55,040 bases of DNA from Verrucomicrobiota bacterium. GTDB taxonomy: Bacteria > Verrucomicrobiota > Verrucomicrobiia > Limisphaerales > UBA8199. This document shows positions 1 through 8,695 of this stretch, one piece after another. The notes under the pieces are model-generated. The model did no database searches. It was not told the DNA's origin and saw only the letters and a program-made list of their open reading frames with translations. The translations under genes and the position numbers were made by a program. The stretch lies in assembly GCA_029974925.1 (NCBI GenBank), contig JARKQH010000064.1:1-55040 (forward strand), read 5' to 3'. Each line of letters starts with the position of its first letter. Positions within the stretch are counted from its first letter, which is position 1.

Positions 1-536
1 GAAATGTCGTGAGGCGCCAGGTCCCACGCCACATTGATATCCTTCTGGAACAAGCCCAGATTCAACCGCCGGGCGGCAATATACTGAACCTCCCCAATGT
101 CGCCATTGTCAATGATCTCCTTCATCCGGCGCACCGCCGGCGAGAACAGGAAGGTGTGGCCGACCATCAGGATCAGCCCCAGGCGTTCGGCCAGATTGAC
201 CAGCTCCTCCGCCTCGGCTTCGGTCCGCGCCATGGGCTTTTCAATGAACACATGTTTGCCCACGCTGAGCGCCGCCTTGGCCATCTCATAATGGAACCGG
301 ACGGGGGTGGCGACGACAATCGCGTCCAGCTCCGAGTCGTTGAGCAGGTCCTCGAAGCACCGGGTCGTGGACACCTCGGGATACAAACGGCGCATGTGGG
401 CGAGCCGCGGTTCACTGGTGTCGCAAACGATTTTCAGATGGCAATCCGGCGCCTGACGCAGGTTCCGAATCAGGTTGGGCCCCCAATAGCCGCACCCCAC
501 CACGCCTGCCCGAATGATTTGTTCCGTTGTTTTCAT
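1..536 (-). CDS. Gfo/Idh/MocA family NAD(P)-dependent oxidoreductase (3' part beyond window)
   Basis: The reverse strand opens with an ATG at 536 and stays open to the window edge, giving about 178 N-terminal residues. A Rossmann dinucleotide-binding loop (GVVGCGYWG, residues 11-19) is followed by the family's EKP motif (IEKPM, about 98-102), whose lysine contacts substrate and cofactor. The sequence resembles the WlbA-like branch that oxidises UDP-sugars during surface polysaccharide synthesis. The upstream initiating sugar transferase ends only 4 bp before this start on the same strand, so the two are probably co-transcribed in a polysaccharide locus continuing to the left. The substrate cannot be fixed because the C-terminal domain is missing. 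Confidence 0.88.
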   Translation of the reverse strand, partial: MKTTEQIIRAGVVGCGYWGPNLIRNLRQAPDCHLKIVCDTSEPRLAHMRRLYPEVSTTRCFEDLLNDSELDAIVVATPVRFHYEMAKAALSVGKHVFIEKPMARTEAEAEELVNLAERLGLILMVGHTFLFSPAVRRMKEIIDNGDIGEVQYIAARRLNLGLFQKDINVAWDLAPHDI

Positions 537-540
537 AGCC

Positions 541-1272
541 TTATGATTGAACTGATTTAATGATTCCCGCAGGCGCGCACACCGGCTCGCTGTGGGCTGC
601 AGCGCGCTGATCCTGGCATTGCCGCCAGAGCGCCGGCAGGGTTCTCAGAATGATGGAAAGATCGAGCCAAAGGCTCTGCCGCCGCGCATATTCAATATCC
701 AGGTTGACCATCTGCTCGAAGGTCGTCCGGTTCTTGCCGCTCACCTGCCACAGACCGGTCAGCCCCGGCACCGCGTCCAGGCGGTGCTTTTGCCACGGCT
801 CGTAAAGATCATACTCGTAGGGAATGCAGGGCCGCGGCCCCACCAGGCTCATGTCGCCCCGCAGGACATTGATAATCTGCGGCAGTTCATCCAGGCCCGT
901 CGCCCGCAAAAACGCCCCCAACGGGATCAACCTCGGATCCTGCTGCGCATCCAGCTTCGTCATCGGAACCTCCCCGGATTGAATCAGCGCCCGGGTGTGG
1001 CTCCGGTGCGAGTCGGTCTCCGCGTCCTTTTTCATCGTGCGGAATTTATACAGCACGAACTGCCGGCCGCGCTGGCCCACCCGGAGTTGCCGGAAAAAGA
1101 CCGGCCCATCCGACCCCAGCCGAACGACCAGCGCCACCGCAACGCCCAGCAGCAAAATGGCGGGCGCCATAACCAGGATGATCCCCAAGTCCAAGGCCCG
1201 TTTCCACAACGGCAGCCGCGGCGGGTTATCCCCGGCTGCCTCGTGTATTCCTTCTGTTACCACAGGTTTCAT
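541..1272 (-). CDS. Bacterial sugar transferase (polyprenyl-phosphate glycosyl-1-phosphate transferase)
   Basis: This 243-aa protein has one N-terminal membrane segment (about 29-51) followed by a monotopic phosphoglycosyltransferase domain. Family motifs are clear: KFRTM (76-80), the catalytic acidic pair in LDELPQ (127-132), GDMSLVGPRP (139-148) and PGLTGLWQVSGKN (169-181). Such enzymes move a sugar-1-phosphate from a nucleotide sugar to undecaprenyl phosphate at the inner membrane, starting capsule or exopolysaccharide repeat units. The short form, without the extra N-terminal helices of WbaP/WcaJ, is common in exosortase/PEP-CTERM-linked polysaccharide loci. That fits the two PEP-CTERM proteins elsewhere in the window. 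It lies 4 bp upstream of the oxidoreductase and is preceded by repeat and hairpin elements that may regulate it. Confidence 0.93.
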   Translation of the reverse strand: MKPVVTEGIHEAAGDNPPRLPLWKRALDLGIILVMAPAILLLGVAVALVVRLGSDGPVFFRQLRVGQRGRQFVLYKFRTMKKDAETDSHRSHTRALIQSGEVPMTKLDAQQDPRLIPLGAFLRATGLDELPQIINVLRGDMSLVGPRPCIPYEYDLYEPWQKHRLDAVPGLTGLWQVSGKNRTTFEQMVNLDIEYARRQSLWLDLSIILRTLPALWRQCQDQRAAAHSEPVCAPAGIIKSVQS

Positions 1273-1332
1273 TTTAATCCGTGTTTACAATGACTTATCA
1301 TCACCTGTTACAGAAAAGTCGCAATTCCACTG

Positions 1333-1364
1333 ATTACGGAGAGGGGGGTCGGGGTTATTACGGA
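1333..1364 (-). promoter_or_regulatory. Two direct repeats 24 bp apart upstream of the sugar transferase gene
   Basis: The octamer TCCGTAAT (minus strand) occurs exactly twice, at 1357-1364 and 1333-1340, with start-to-start spacing of 24 bp and a C-rich sequence between. The pair lies about 60-90 bp upstream of the sugar transferase start at 1272, a usual place for activator sites. A small palindrome, CTGTAACAG, lies between it and the gene. Function as an operator is inferred. Confidence 0.4.
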
Positions 1365-1380
1365 AAGGTCCTCAGCTAGA

Positions 1381-1442
1381 AGCGCATGGCGGCCAGCCGC
1401 TCATCCCCCAGCCTGACGTAATTCAGGCTGTCCTAATGCGCT
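1381..1442. other. Foldable element with nested inverted repeats
   Basis: The outer arms AGCGCAT (1381-1387) and ATGCGCT (1436-1442) are perfectly complementary. They enclose a perfect 8-bp hairpin, CAGCCTGA (1409-1416) / TCAGGCTG (1423-1430) with a 6-base loop, and a GC-rich self-complementary stretch near 1389-1401. As RNA this could form a small branched structure. It lies upstream of the direct repeats and of the sugar transferase gene. It could be a small RNA, a dispersed repeat or a regulatory element; the window holds only one copy. Confidence 0.35.
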
Positions 1443-1523
1443 AGAGCGGTAAAAATGAAGGCCGAGACCCTTCCGCTCAGCCGAAGCTGCGTCGCAGGTT
1501 CAGCCGGGCGGATGGCAGGAAGA

Positions 1524-1769
1524 TCAGGCTTCGCCGCAAGGAGCCAGAGCGGAAGACGAAGCGGGATGCCGGGAGGGGATATCGCATTTAGAGTTTCTTA
1601 TGCAATCGGCCGACGGAAGCCCCGCAGCCCGCTCCCCGGCACGCCCCCTTTCGGATGCCGCGGTCCCCTGCCGCATCGCCGGCTTCGGCAGCGGCCGGCC
1701 AGCCGCGCGCGTCACCGCGACACACAGCACGAACGACAACGTGATCCAGCAGAGGCACAGAATCGCCAT
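1524..1769 (-). CDS. Possible small membrane protein (81 aa), unknown function
   Basis: I do not recognise this frame. From the ATG at 1769 it gives 81 residues: an N-terminal hydrophobic helix (about 2-22, starting MAILCLCWITL) and a basic, low-complexity tail with several cysteines. Support comes mainly from the upstream sequence: TTGCGC, 17 bp, TTACAA, then only 5 bases to the ATG, the same short-leader layout seen at other genes here. The tail is rich in Arg, Ala and Ser, as in random high-GC frames, so it may not be a gene. Confidence 0.3.
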   Translation of the reverse strand: MAILCLCWITLSFVLCVAVTRAAGRPLPKPAMRQGTAASERGRAGERAAGLPSADCIRNSKCDIPSRHPASSSALAPCGEA

Positions 1770-1774
1770 GGCAT

Positions 1775-1803
1775 TTGTAAGAGCACAAAGCGTGCCCGCG
1801 CAA
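1775..1803 (-). promoter_or_regulatory. Promoter-like -35/-10 before the small ORF
   Basis: On the minus strand TTGCGC (1803-1798) and TTACAA (1780-1775) are separated by 17 bp. Five bases lie between the -10 and the ATG at 1769, so any transcript would start at or just inside the start codon. Confidence 0.3.
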
Positions 1804-1938
1804 TTTCGAGGATTCGCAGACCCCACATCATTTTTTGTCGCGACCCTGGCAATTTCCGCCCTCCTTACGCATCACTTTTTCTCCTGACAGCCATGCTCCG
1901 AACGGTTGCGCGGCGCAGGCTTCAAGACCGGCATGGGT

Positions 1939-4900
1939 TTAGAGGGGGGACTCCCCCGCGAGGTAAACCGCCGCGCGCAAGGGGATCCGCAGGTTTGGCG
2001 AAGCTGCCAGCTCGTCATCCCCCAGCTCGGTCATGACGCGGTGCAGGAGGTAGATTTGCATCAGGTCATGCAGGTCCTGTTCGGCCGTGGGGATCAGGCC
2101 CGATCCCTCCAGCCGGTGAACGTAGGCCTTGAGGTAAGCCACCCCCACCCAAACGTTCCAATAGCGAATCCACGGTTCACAGAGGGCGAACTTGTCCTCG
2201 GGAATGCAACCTTGTTCGACATGGCGACGCCAGCCCGCATGCGCCGCATAATGAAACGCCCGCACCAACGCGGCCGCATCGCGCAGAGGCGAGCGCTTGA
2301 TCCGGCGTTCGCTCAGCGGCAGGCGGGCCTCACCCTCGAGGTCGAAAAAGATGAAGTCTTTGCCCGTCCACAGCACCTGGCTGAGGTGACAGTCGCCGTG
2401 GATGCGGATGCGGCGGGCGTCAATGCGGCCCTGCAGCACGGAACGGAAGCGTTCGAGGAACGCGCGTTCCAAGTCGGCCACCTGACGCGCCAGAGACTGG
2501 AGTTCCGGCGCGAGGGCGCCCAAGCGCGAACGGAGGCGGCGAAGGCTGCGGGTCGTGACGTTGCGCATGGACTGGAACAGCCCCCGTTGATAGTGGGAGG
2601 TGAAGGGCTCGGGAACGGCATCGGGTTCCTGGCCGGCGGCGAGCGCCAGGTGCAGCTCCGCCGTGCGTTGTCCCAGAAGCCGTGCGCTTTCAAGGTAGGT
2701 GCCAATGCGGTCGGCAGCCTCCGAAGGAATGTCCTGTTGCAGCAGGCGGATGGCCTCCAGGGGCGCGGGAGGAGCCGGCACGCCCTGCGCCACCCAGGAA
2801 CTGACCCGGTCATAGTAACGGCCCAGCGCATCCAGCGTGTAGTCCCACGCATCTTTTGCATAGGGCACAAAATCGTGCGCGACGGCCAGAGTCGTGCCCG
2901 CGCCGGCCGCGTCCCGATAATCCAGCGCCCCGGCCAGCCGCGAGGCATGGGGGAAGGCCCGGGCAGCCAGCCAGCGCCCCAATTCGACTTCCGGATGAAT
3001 GCCTGTTTCGAGGCGGCGGTACAGCTTCAGGATGATTCGGTCACCGAATTGCAATAACGAGTTGTGGCGTTCCAGGCGCACCACTTCGGGAGGCAACGCC
3101 ACGGCTTGCGACAGCAACACTCGAGACTCGCCGATTCGGCTGCCCTCCACCTCCCCCCCGGCGCTCTTGAGCCGCGTCCGCTGCCAGACCAGTTGCAGCA
3201 GCGCCCGGCCAAACGCGGGCAGAATCACGGCGTCAACGAGCACTCCCGCCTCTTCCCCGGCGCCATTTTGCAGCTCGGCCACCACCCGTCCGGGCCGCTC
3301 CGCGCGCAACCGGCTGGCCTCCGGGCCGCTGACGCCGGCCAGTGGAACATGGTAAAGCTCGGTTTCGCCGCCCACAAATTCCACCGCGACGAAGTTAAGG
3401 CGGGCCTCGCCGCCGCTGTCGAGCGGCAATCCGATGCTTTCCTTGAGCGAGACCCGGAGAATCCGCCGTTTGGTGTCGAACCAAGGCTGCTGCAGCAAGT
3501 GGCCGGCCAGCAACGTTTCGAGCCGCAGCCGCAGCCCGCCGGAAAAGACTTCCTGCCAGTTGTCCCTGACCACCAGGCGCCGCTCCCGGCCCCCGACTAC
3601 GACCGGGGATTGCGCACCCGGACCGCCCAGCGAAAACCAATAGAAGGCGTGAGGGCCCAGAGTGAGAAAGTAGGGGCGGTCGGTGATTTCCGGGAATTCG
3701 TTGCCCCCAAAGAGTTCCATCGGAACTTTGCGTTTGAACGCCGAAAGATCCAGATGAACGGGCTGAACGAAGCGGGAGAGGTTGGCAACCACGAGGAGGG
3801 TCTCCTCGCCGAACCGGAGGACATAACTGAGAATCTTGCGGTTGTCTGGCTGCAGAAACTCGCACTTGCCCTCGCCCAGGGCGCGCCAGCGTTTGCGCAG
3901 GGCCAGCATCCGCCGCATCCACCACAACAGCGAGTGAGGGTTGGCCAACTGCGTCTCGACGTTAACCGCCTCATAGTGGTAGGCGGGGTCCAAAATGATG
4001 GGCAGGTAAAGGCTCTGCGGATTGGCCCGGGAAAAGCCCGCGTTCTTGTCCGAACTCCACTGCATCGGGGTGCGGACGCCGTTCCGATCGCCAAGATAAA
4101 TATTCTCGCCCAGCCCGATTTCGTCGCCGTAATAGACCACGGGGGTGCCGGGCAGCGAGAAGAGCAGCGCGTTCAACAGTTCGATGCGCTTCCGGTCGTT
4201 GCCCAACAACGGCGCCAGCCGGCGGCGAATGCCGAGGTTCAGCCGCGCCTGGTGCGTTTGCGCGTACATCCGATACATGTAGTCCCGTTCCTCATCCGTC
4301 ACCATTTCCAGCGTCAGCTCGTCGTGGTTGCGCAGAAACAACGCCCATTGCCCGGTTTCGGGCAGGGAGGGGGTCTGCTCGAGAATGTCCACCACGGGAT
4401 GGCGGTCCTCCATGCGCAGCGCCATGAACAGCCGCGGCATCAAGGGAAAGTGGAAGGCCATGTGGCACTCATCGCCCCGCCCCTGGCCGAAATAGGCCAC
4501 GGCATCCTCGGGCCACTGGTTGGCTTCGGCCAGCAGCATGCGGTCCCGGTACTTTGCGTCCACGTGCGCCCGCAGGGTTTTTAGAAACTGGTGGGTTTCC
4601 GGCAGGTTTTCACAATTGGTGCCCTCGCGCTCGTAAAGGTAGGGCACCGCATCCAGACGCAGCCCGTCCACGCCCAAATCAAGCCAGAAATCCAGCACCT
4701 TGAACATGGCTTCGTGCACTTCCGGATTCTCGTAGTTGAGGTCGGGCTGATGGGAAAAGAACCGGTGCCAATAGTAGGCGTTGGCGGTGTGATCCCAGCT
4801 CCAGTTCGAGATTTCGACATCTTTGAAAATAATCCGGGCATCCCGGTAGCGCTGCGGCGTATCGCTCCAGACATAGAAGTTGCGCCAGCGAGAGCCGGGG

Positions 4901-5286
4901 CGGGCCTGCCGGGCTCGCTGGAACCAGGGATGTTGATCCGAGGTGTGGTTGAGGACCAGCTCGGTGATCACCCGGAGCCCGAGCCGGTGGGCTTCCCTGA
5001 GAAACCGCTTGAAGTCCGCCAACGTGCCGTACAGGGGATGCACATCGCAGTAATCGGCGATATCGTAGCCGTCATCGCGCAAGGGCGACGGGTAAAATGG
5101 GAGCAGCCAGACGGCTGTCACGCCCAGGTCTTTCAAATACTCCAATTTGCAGGTCAGCCCCCGGAAATCACCAACACCGTTGCCGTCGCTGTCGTAAAAC
5201 GCGCGCACGTGCAGTTGGTAAATCACGCCGCTCTTGTACCACAAGGAGTCGGAATCCAAGGCCGGAGGGGATGGGGGAGGTTTCAT
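1939..5286 (-). CDS. treS: Trehalose synthase (maltose alpha-D-glucosyltransferase) fused to maltokinase
   Basis: This is a 1115-aa fusion. The N-terminal GH13 domain (about 15-550) is TreS, which interconverts maltose and trehalose. Its catalytic residues are visible: nucleophile Asp in DGLRLDAVPY (about D212), acid/base Glu in LLAEANQW (about E254) and the Asp of RNHDEL (about D322). The C-terminal half (about 590-1110) is a Pep2/Mak-type maltokinase with HGDCHLSQVLW and a DLEGE metal-binding segment near residues 950-990. It would make maltose-1-phosphate, the donor for GlgE alpha-glucan synthesis; no glgE lies in the window. I chose the ATG at 5286 because homology begins shortly after it; an in-frame start at 5322 adds 12 residues. 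It follows the otsA-otsB fusion on the same strand after a 103-bp gap. Confidence 0.93.
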   Translation of the reverse strand: MKPPPSPPALDSDSLWYKSGVIYQLHVRAFYDSDGNGVGDFRGLTCKLEYLKDLGVTAVWLLPFYPSPLRDDGYDIADYCDVHPLYGTLADFKRFLREAHRLGLRVITELVLNHTSDQHPWFQRARQARPGSRWRNFYVWSDTPQRYRDARIIFKDVEISNWSWDHTANAYYWHRFFSHQPDLNYENPEVHEAMFKVLDFWLDLGVDGLRLDAVPYLYEREGTNCENLPETHQFLKTLRAHVDAKYRDRMLLAEANQWPEDAVAYFGQGRGDECHMAFHFPLMPRLFMALRMEDRHPVVDILEQTPSLPETGQWALFLRNHDELTLEMVTDEERDYMYRMYAQTHQARLNLGIRRRLAPLLGNDRKRIELLNALLFSLPGTPVVYYGDEIGLGENIYLGDRNGVRTPMQWSSDKNAGFSRANPQSLYLPIILDPAYHYEAVNVETQLANPHSLLWWMRRMLALRKRWRALGEGKCEFLQPDNRKILSYVLRFGEETLLVVANLSRFVQPVHLDLSAFKRKVPMELFGGNEFPEITDRPYFLTLGPHAFYWFSLGGPGAQSPVVVGGRERRLVVRDNWQEVFSGGLRLRLETLLAGHLLQQPWFDTKRRILRVSLKESIGLPLDSGGEARLNFVAVEFVGGETELYHVPLAGVSGPEASRLRAERPGRVVAELQNGAGEEAGVLVDAVILPAFGRALLQLVWQRTRLKSAGGEVEGSRIGESRVLLSQAVALPPEVVRLERHNSLLQFGDRIILKLYRRLETGIHPEVELGRWLAARAFPHASRLAGALDYRDAAGAGTTLAVAHDFVPYAKDAWDYTLDALGRYYDRVSSWVAQGVPAPPAPLEAIRLLQQDIPSEAADRIGTYLESARLLGQRTAELHLALAAGQEPDAVPEPFTSHYQRGLFQSMRNVTTRSLRRLRSRLGALAPELQSLARQVADLERAFLERFRSVLQGRIDARRIRIHGDCHLSQVLWTGKDFIFFDLEGEARLPLSERRIKRSPLRDAAALVRAFHYAAHAGWRRHVEQGCIPEDKFALCEPWIRYWNVWVGVAYLKAYVHRLEGSGLIPTAEQDLHDLMQIYLLHRVMTELGDDELAASPNLRIPLRAAVYLAGESPL

Positions 5287-5389
5287 GGCGAAAGGAGTCA
5301 GCGAGGGCGTTGTCCCGCCCATCGGGGATCAAGCGGCGGCGCAGCAGCCCCCTTCGGAGGGAAGGCGCAAGGGCAACAAACCAGAGCGG

Positions 5390-7678
5390 TCATGCGGGGG
5401 GCGGGAGAGGCCGCGGCGATTGGACGGCATCCGGATTCGGACCGGCAGGGCTTTCACTGGCGCTGGCGGCGCCAGGATGGCGCTCGAGCATCTCGCGCAG
5501 CAGCCGCCGGACGGCCGCGGGGTTGGCCAGATGATATCGCGCGGCCGTTTGCGCCATGCCCACCCGGACCGAGCAGGCGGTCTCCGGCAGCGCCCGGAAC
5601 AAATCCTCATCCGTCCAATCGTCGCCGATGGCGAGCACAAAATCCGCCTGGACGGTGGCCAGCCATTCCGTGGCGGCGGTGCCCTTGCTAACGCCGGTGT
5701 TGCGGACCTCGAGCACTTTGTTTCCCTCGAGCACCTGCACGTCAATGTTGCGGGTGTAATCGGACAGGTCATCCCGCAGTTCGCTGGCCCGGATGGCCGC
5801 CTGTTCCGGGTCGGCGCGGCGGTAGTGCCAGGCCAGCGAAAATTCCTTCTCCTCGAGCAGCGCTCCGGGCAGGCGGTCCACATACAACTGCAGAATCGGA
5901 CGGACTCGGTCTTTCCACTCGGTGGTGATGGTCCGCAACGCCCGCCATTCGCCCCCCTTGGGCCGCAACCAGACGCCGTGCTCGGCCACCAGCGTAATGG
6001 GCAGCGGGCCGAACCAGCCTTCCAAGTCCGCCCGCGGCCGGCCACTGATAATGGCGACATGGTTGGCCGCGTCTCCCGCCAAACCCTCGAGGAGGGCCAG
6101 CAGTTCCGCATCCGGCCGGGCCAGGGGCGGCTTTTCCTCGAAGGGCACCAACGTGCCGTCGTAATCGAGCAACAGCGCCCGTCGCCGCGCCGCGGCGTAG
6201 TGCTGCATCACGCTGCCATGCGCCTTCCCGGTCAGCGACCGGGCCCGGCGGGCGGCCTCGGTCTTCTGCGTGGAGAGCAACCCTTGAATAAACTCCTCTG
6301 CCCACCGGTTAACGTCATAGCGGCGCAGCCGTTCCTGGAGCAGCGTGTTTCGGCGAACCTGCTCCTCCAGGGGCATGGCCAGCGCCTGCTCGAGCGCCCG
6401 GGCAAACTCGTCCTCGTGGAACGGATTGATCACCAGCGCCTCGCCCATTTCCTTGGCCGCGCCGGCCATCTCGCTGAGAATCAGAACGCCGGACCGGTCC
6501 GGACGCGAGGCGACGAATTCCTTGGCGACGAGGTTCATGCCGTCGCGCAGGGGGGTGATCAGCGCCACATCGCACATGCGATACAAAGCCACAATCTCGT
6601 CAAAGCCCAGGTTCCGGTATTGGTACACCAGCGGCGTCCATTGCACATTGCCGTGCGCCCCCACAATCCGGCCCACCGTCTGCTCCAGTTCCTGCTTCAT
6701 CGCCTGGTAGGTTTCCACCCCCGTCCGCGATGGCGCCACCGAGATCACGAAGACCACTTTGCCCCGCCAGTGCGGATTCCGCCGCAGAAACAGATCATAA
6801 CCCCGCAAGCGGTTGATCAGACCCTTGGTGTAATCCAAGCGGTCCACGGAAAAGATCACTTTTTGATCGGCGCGCTGCGCCCGCAATTCGTTGGCCCGCT
6901 CCTCCGTCTCGGGGGCCGCGGCCGCCCGCGCAAAGCGGTCAAAGTCAATCCCCATCGGAAAGGTATCCACCTTGACCACCCGGTCGCGCAAAGTCAGTTG
7001 TCCGAGCTGATGCTCGTAACCCGCGGTTCGCAAGACACAACTCAGGAAATGCCGCGTGTAGTCATGCGTGTGAAACCCGACCAGGCTCGCGCCCAGCAGC
7101 CCTTCAATGATTTCCCCCCGCCACGCCCCGGGCAGCAGCCGGAACACCTCGTAAGACGGAAACGGGATGTGCAGAAAGAAGCCAATGAGCATTTCCGGAA
7201 AATGTTCCCGAATCAGCCGGGGCAGCAGCATCAACTGGTAATCGTGCACCCAGACCACGTCGTCCGGTTGCAGGGTTCGCAAAACGGCTTCCGCAAACCG
7301 ACCGTTCACCTCCCGGTACTCGGCCCAGTAATCCTCCTGATAGCGCGCCAGCGTCGGAAAATAGTGAAACAGCGGCCAGATGGTCTTGTTGCAGAAGCCG
7401 TGATAGAACCGCTCCATGCTTTCCTCGGGAAGAAACACCGGCACGGCCCGAAATCGCTGCTGGCCATATTCCCGAACCCGCTCCTGATGCTCCGGGGCGA
7501 TGTTGCCTCCCGGCCAGCCAAACCACAGGTAATTGTGGTTGTCGTCCCGCTTCCCTTTGGCCTCAAGGTAACTCCAGAGCCCAGTGGTCAGGCCCCCGGA
7601 ACTGGACCGAAAGCGGGGCGTTCCGTCCTTCACCGAAACGGTGAATGGCAGGCGATTGGAAATAATGATCAACCGCAT
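5390..7678 (-). CDS. otsA: Bifunctional trehalose-6-phosphate synthase/phosphatase (OtsA-OtsB fusion)
   Basis: This 762-aa protein begins with the GT20 signature (IIISNRLPF at residues 4-12, then [10 protein letters not shown]) and has a full OtsA domain to about residue 465. That domain joins UDP- or ADP-glucose to glucose-6-phosphate. A HAD-type OtsB phosphatase follows (about 490-760), with nucleophile motif LLLDYDGTL (near 505), IISGRP and the metal-binding GDDWTDED (near 690). One polypeptide therefore probably makes trehalose from sugar nucleotide and glucose-6-phosphate, as in eukaryotic TPS/TPP fusions and some bacteria. It lies between a universal stress protein gene and the TreS-maltokinase gene, all on the minus strand. 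Synthesis and interconversion of trehalose thus sit together in an apparent stress cluster. Confidence 0.94.
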   Translation of the reverse strand: MRLIIISNRLPFTVSVKDGTPRFRSSSGGLTTGLWSYLEAKGKRDDNHNYLWFGWPGGNIAPEHQERVREYGQQRFRAVPVFLPEESMERFYHGFCNKTIWPLFHYFPTLARYQEDYWAEYREVNGRFAEAVLRTLQPDDVVWVHDYQLMLLPRLIREHFPEMLIGFFLHIPFPSYEVFRLLPGAWRGEIIEGLLGASLVGFHTHDYTRHFLSCVLRTAGYEHQLGQLTLRDRVVKVDTFPMGIDFDRFARAAAAPETEERANELRAQRADQKVIFSVDRLDYTKGLINRLRGYDLFLRRNPHWRGKVVFVISVAPSRTGVETYQAMKQELEQTVGRIVGAHGNVQWTPLVYQYRNLGFDEIVALYRMCDVALITPLRDGMNLVAKEFVASRPDRSGVLILSEMAGAAKEMGEALVINPFHEDEFARALEQALAMPLEEQVRRNTLLQERLRRYDVNRWAEEFIQGLLSTQKTEAARRARSLTGKAHGSVMQHYAAARRRALLLDYDGTLVPFEEKPPLARPDAELLALLEGLAGDAANHVAIISGRPRADLEGWFGPLPITLVAEHGVWLRPKGGEWRALRTITTEWKDRVRPILQLYVDRLPGALLEEKEFSLAWHYRRADPEQAAIRASELRDDLSDYTRNIDVQVLEGNKVLEVRNTGVSKGTAATEWLATVQADFVLAIGDDWTDEDLFRALPETACSVRVGMAQTAARYHLANPAAVRRLLREMLERHPGAASASESPAGPNPDAVQSPRPLPPPA

Positions 7679-7802
7679 ATCAACATCAACTCACCGTGGC
7701 CCGCCCGGGGACCGGCGACCTTTGAAGCGGCTGAGCAACCGCTCAGTCACACCCCCGCGAAAATCGCGTCCCAGTTTCCTGCCCCGCTTCCACGCCCATT
7801 GG

Positions 7803-8513
7803 TCAAGATTTGCCCGATTCCCCTCGAGCCGGCACCACCCAGACCGAACAAGGCGCGTGCCGCACCACCGCCTCCGCCGTGCTCCCCATCACCGCCCGCT
7901 TCAGCCCCGTGAAACCGTGCGTGGTCAACACAATCAAATCCGCGCCGCGTTCGGCGGCGGCCTGCGTGATTTGATCAAACGGCTTGCCCTGTCGCACCAT
8001 CGCTTCCACCTCGATTCCCGGCGGAATCTCCCGCCGCGCCACCGCCTTGAGTTCGTTCAGCGCGCTCCGCGCCACTTGCTCGTCGGAAACCGCCAGGGCC
8101 ACGCTTTCAAGCCCGGCCATGAAATGCATGGGTTCCACCACATGCAACACGTCCAGCCGCGCCCCAAACGCCCGGGCCAGCGGCACCGCGCACTTCAACG
8201 CCACGAGTGACAGCGGCGAAAAGTCAATTGGCACCAGAATCCGCCGGAGCTTCAGCTCCTCGACACCCGCCCCGCCGGAGCGTTCCCGCGCCGAGGCTTC
8301 CCCACCCCCACCCGCACCCCGGGCCTTCGCGCCTCGCGTCAACCCGGGCTCGCCCCGCGCCCCGGCCGCCGCGCCGGCCCCCGCCCCGACCGGCCCCGCC
8401 ACCAAGCCTCCCAAAATCGCGCCGGCCACCGTCTTCCCGATGGCCTCGGTCTGTTTGGGGACGACCGAGCCTTTGCCCGGCGTTCGTACTCGTCGCTTCT
8501 CGTTCTTTGCCAT
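7803..8513 (-). CDS. Universal stress protein (UspA domain) with N-terminal glycine-rich extension
   Basis: The C-terminal 140 or so residues of this 236-aa protein form a UspA fold: RRILVPIDFS at the start and the nucleotide-binding loop THGFTGLKRAVMGSTAE near the end. The first 95 residues are unusual. A basic head is followed by a glycine-zipper-like hydrophobic stretch (AGAILGGLVAGPVGAGAG) and a Gly/Ala/Arg-rich linker. This could associate with membrane or drive oligomerisation, which is inferred. I chose the ATG at 8513 because a purine-rich GGAAGAGG lies just upstream; an upstream in-frame start at 8570 is less likely. It leads the trehalose genes on the same strand, 124 bp before otsA, which suggests a shared stress response. 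The CNNM gene is divergent. Confidence 0.85.
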   Translation of the reverse strand: MAKNEKRRVRTPGKGSVVPKQTEAIGKTVAGAILGGLVAGPVGAGAGAAAGARGEPGLTRGAKARGAGGGGEASARERSGGAGVEELKLRRILVPIDFSPLSLVALKCAVPLARAFGARLDVLHVVEPMHFMAGLESVALAVSDEQVARSALNELKAVARREIPPGIEVEAMVRQGKPFDQITQAAAERGADLIVLTTHGFTGLKRAVMGSTAEAVVRHAPCSVWVVPARGESGKS

Positions 8514-8659
8514 AAACCTCTTCCTTCGCTCAAGTTTACATCGCCCGTCCTCGTCCTCGGCCCCGCCCACGGTTCGTGATTTCCCACCCTTCTCTAACCT
8601 GCCCGATTCCGCCGGTTATGCAACCCCGGCCGGTGTCTTTTTTGCCTGCCCGCTTTTAG

Positions 8660-8688
8660 CAGACACCGCGCAGGCTGCGTGCTACGAT
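8660..8688 (+). promoter_or_regulatory. Promoter of the CNNM gene, leaderless layout
   Basis: CAGACA (8660-8665) and TACGAT (8683-8688) are separated by 17 bp, and the -10 is preceded by TGC (extended -10-like). Only 7 bases separate the -10 from the ATG at 8696, so transcription should begin at or next to the start codon. Confidence 0.55.
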
Positions 8689-8695
8689 TCTCTTC

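Larger units (their letters stand above)
1273..1938. other. Long largely non-coding stretch between the sugar transferase and treS
   Basis: These 666 bases contain no strong gene. The part next to the sugar transferase holds direct repeats and a foldable element, annotated separately. A small membrane-type ORF with its own promoter-like sequence sits at 1524-1769 on the minus strand. In the remainder, including the 160 bases between that ORF and the treS stop, I see no convincing coding region or intrinsic terminator. Confidence 0.5.

Noticed and set aside
1320-1331. A sigma-54 type -24/-12 promoter before the sugar transferase
   Set aside because: GG and GC elements near 1320-1331 on the minus strand are about 8 bp apart instead of the required spacing.
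5234-7912. An 892-codon open frame on the plus strand
   Set aside because: It is antisense to the OtsA-OtsB fusion, shows no recognisable domain, and is rich in Arg, Gln, Pro and Gly as expected from a mirrored high-GC gene.
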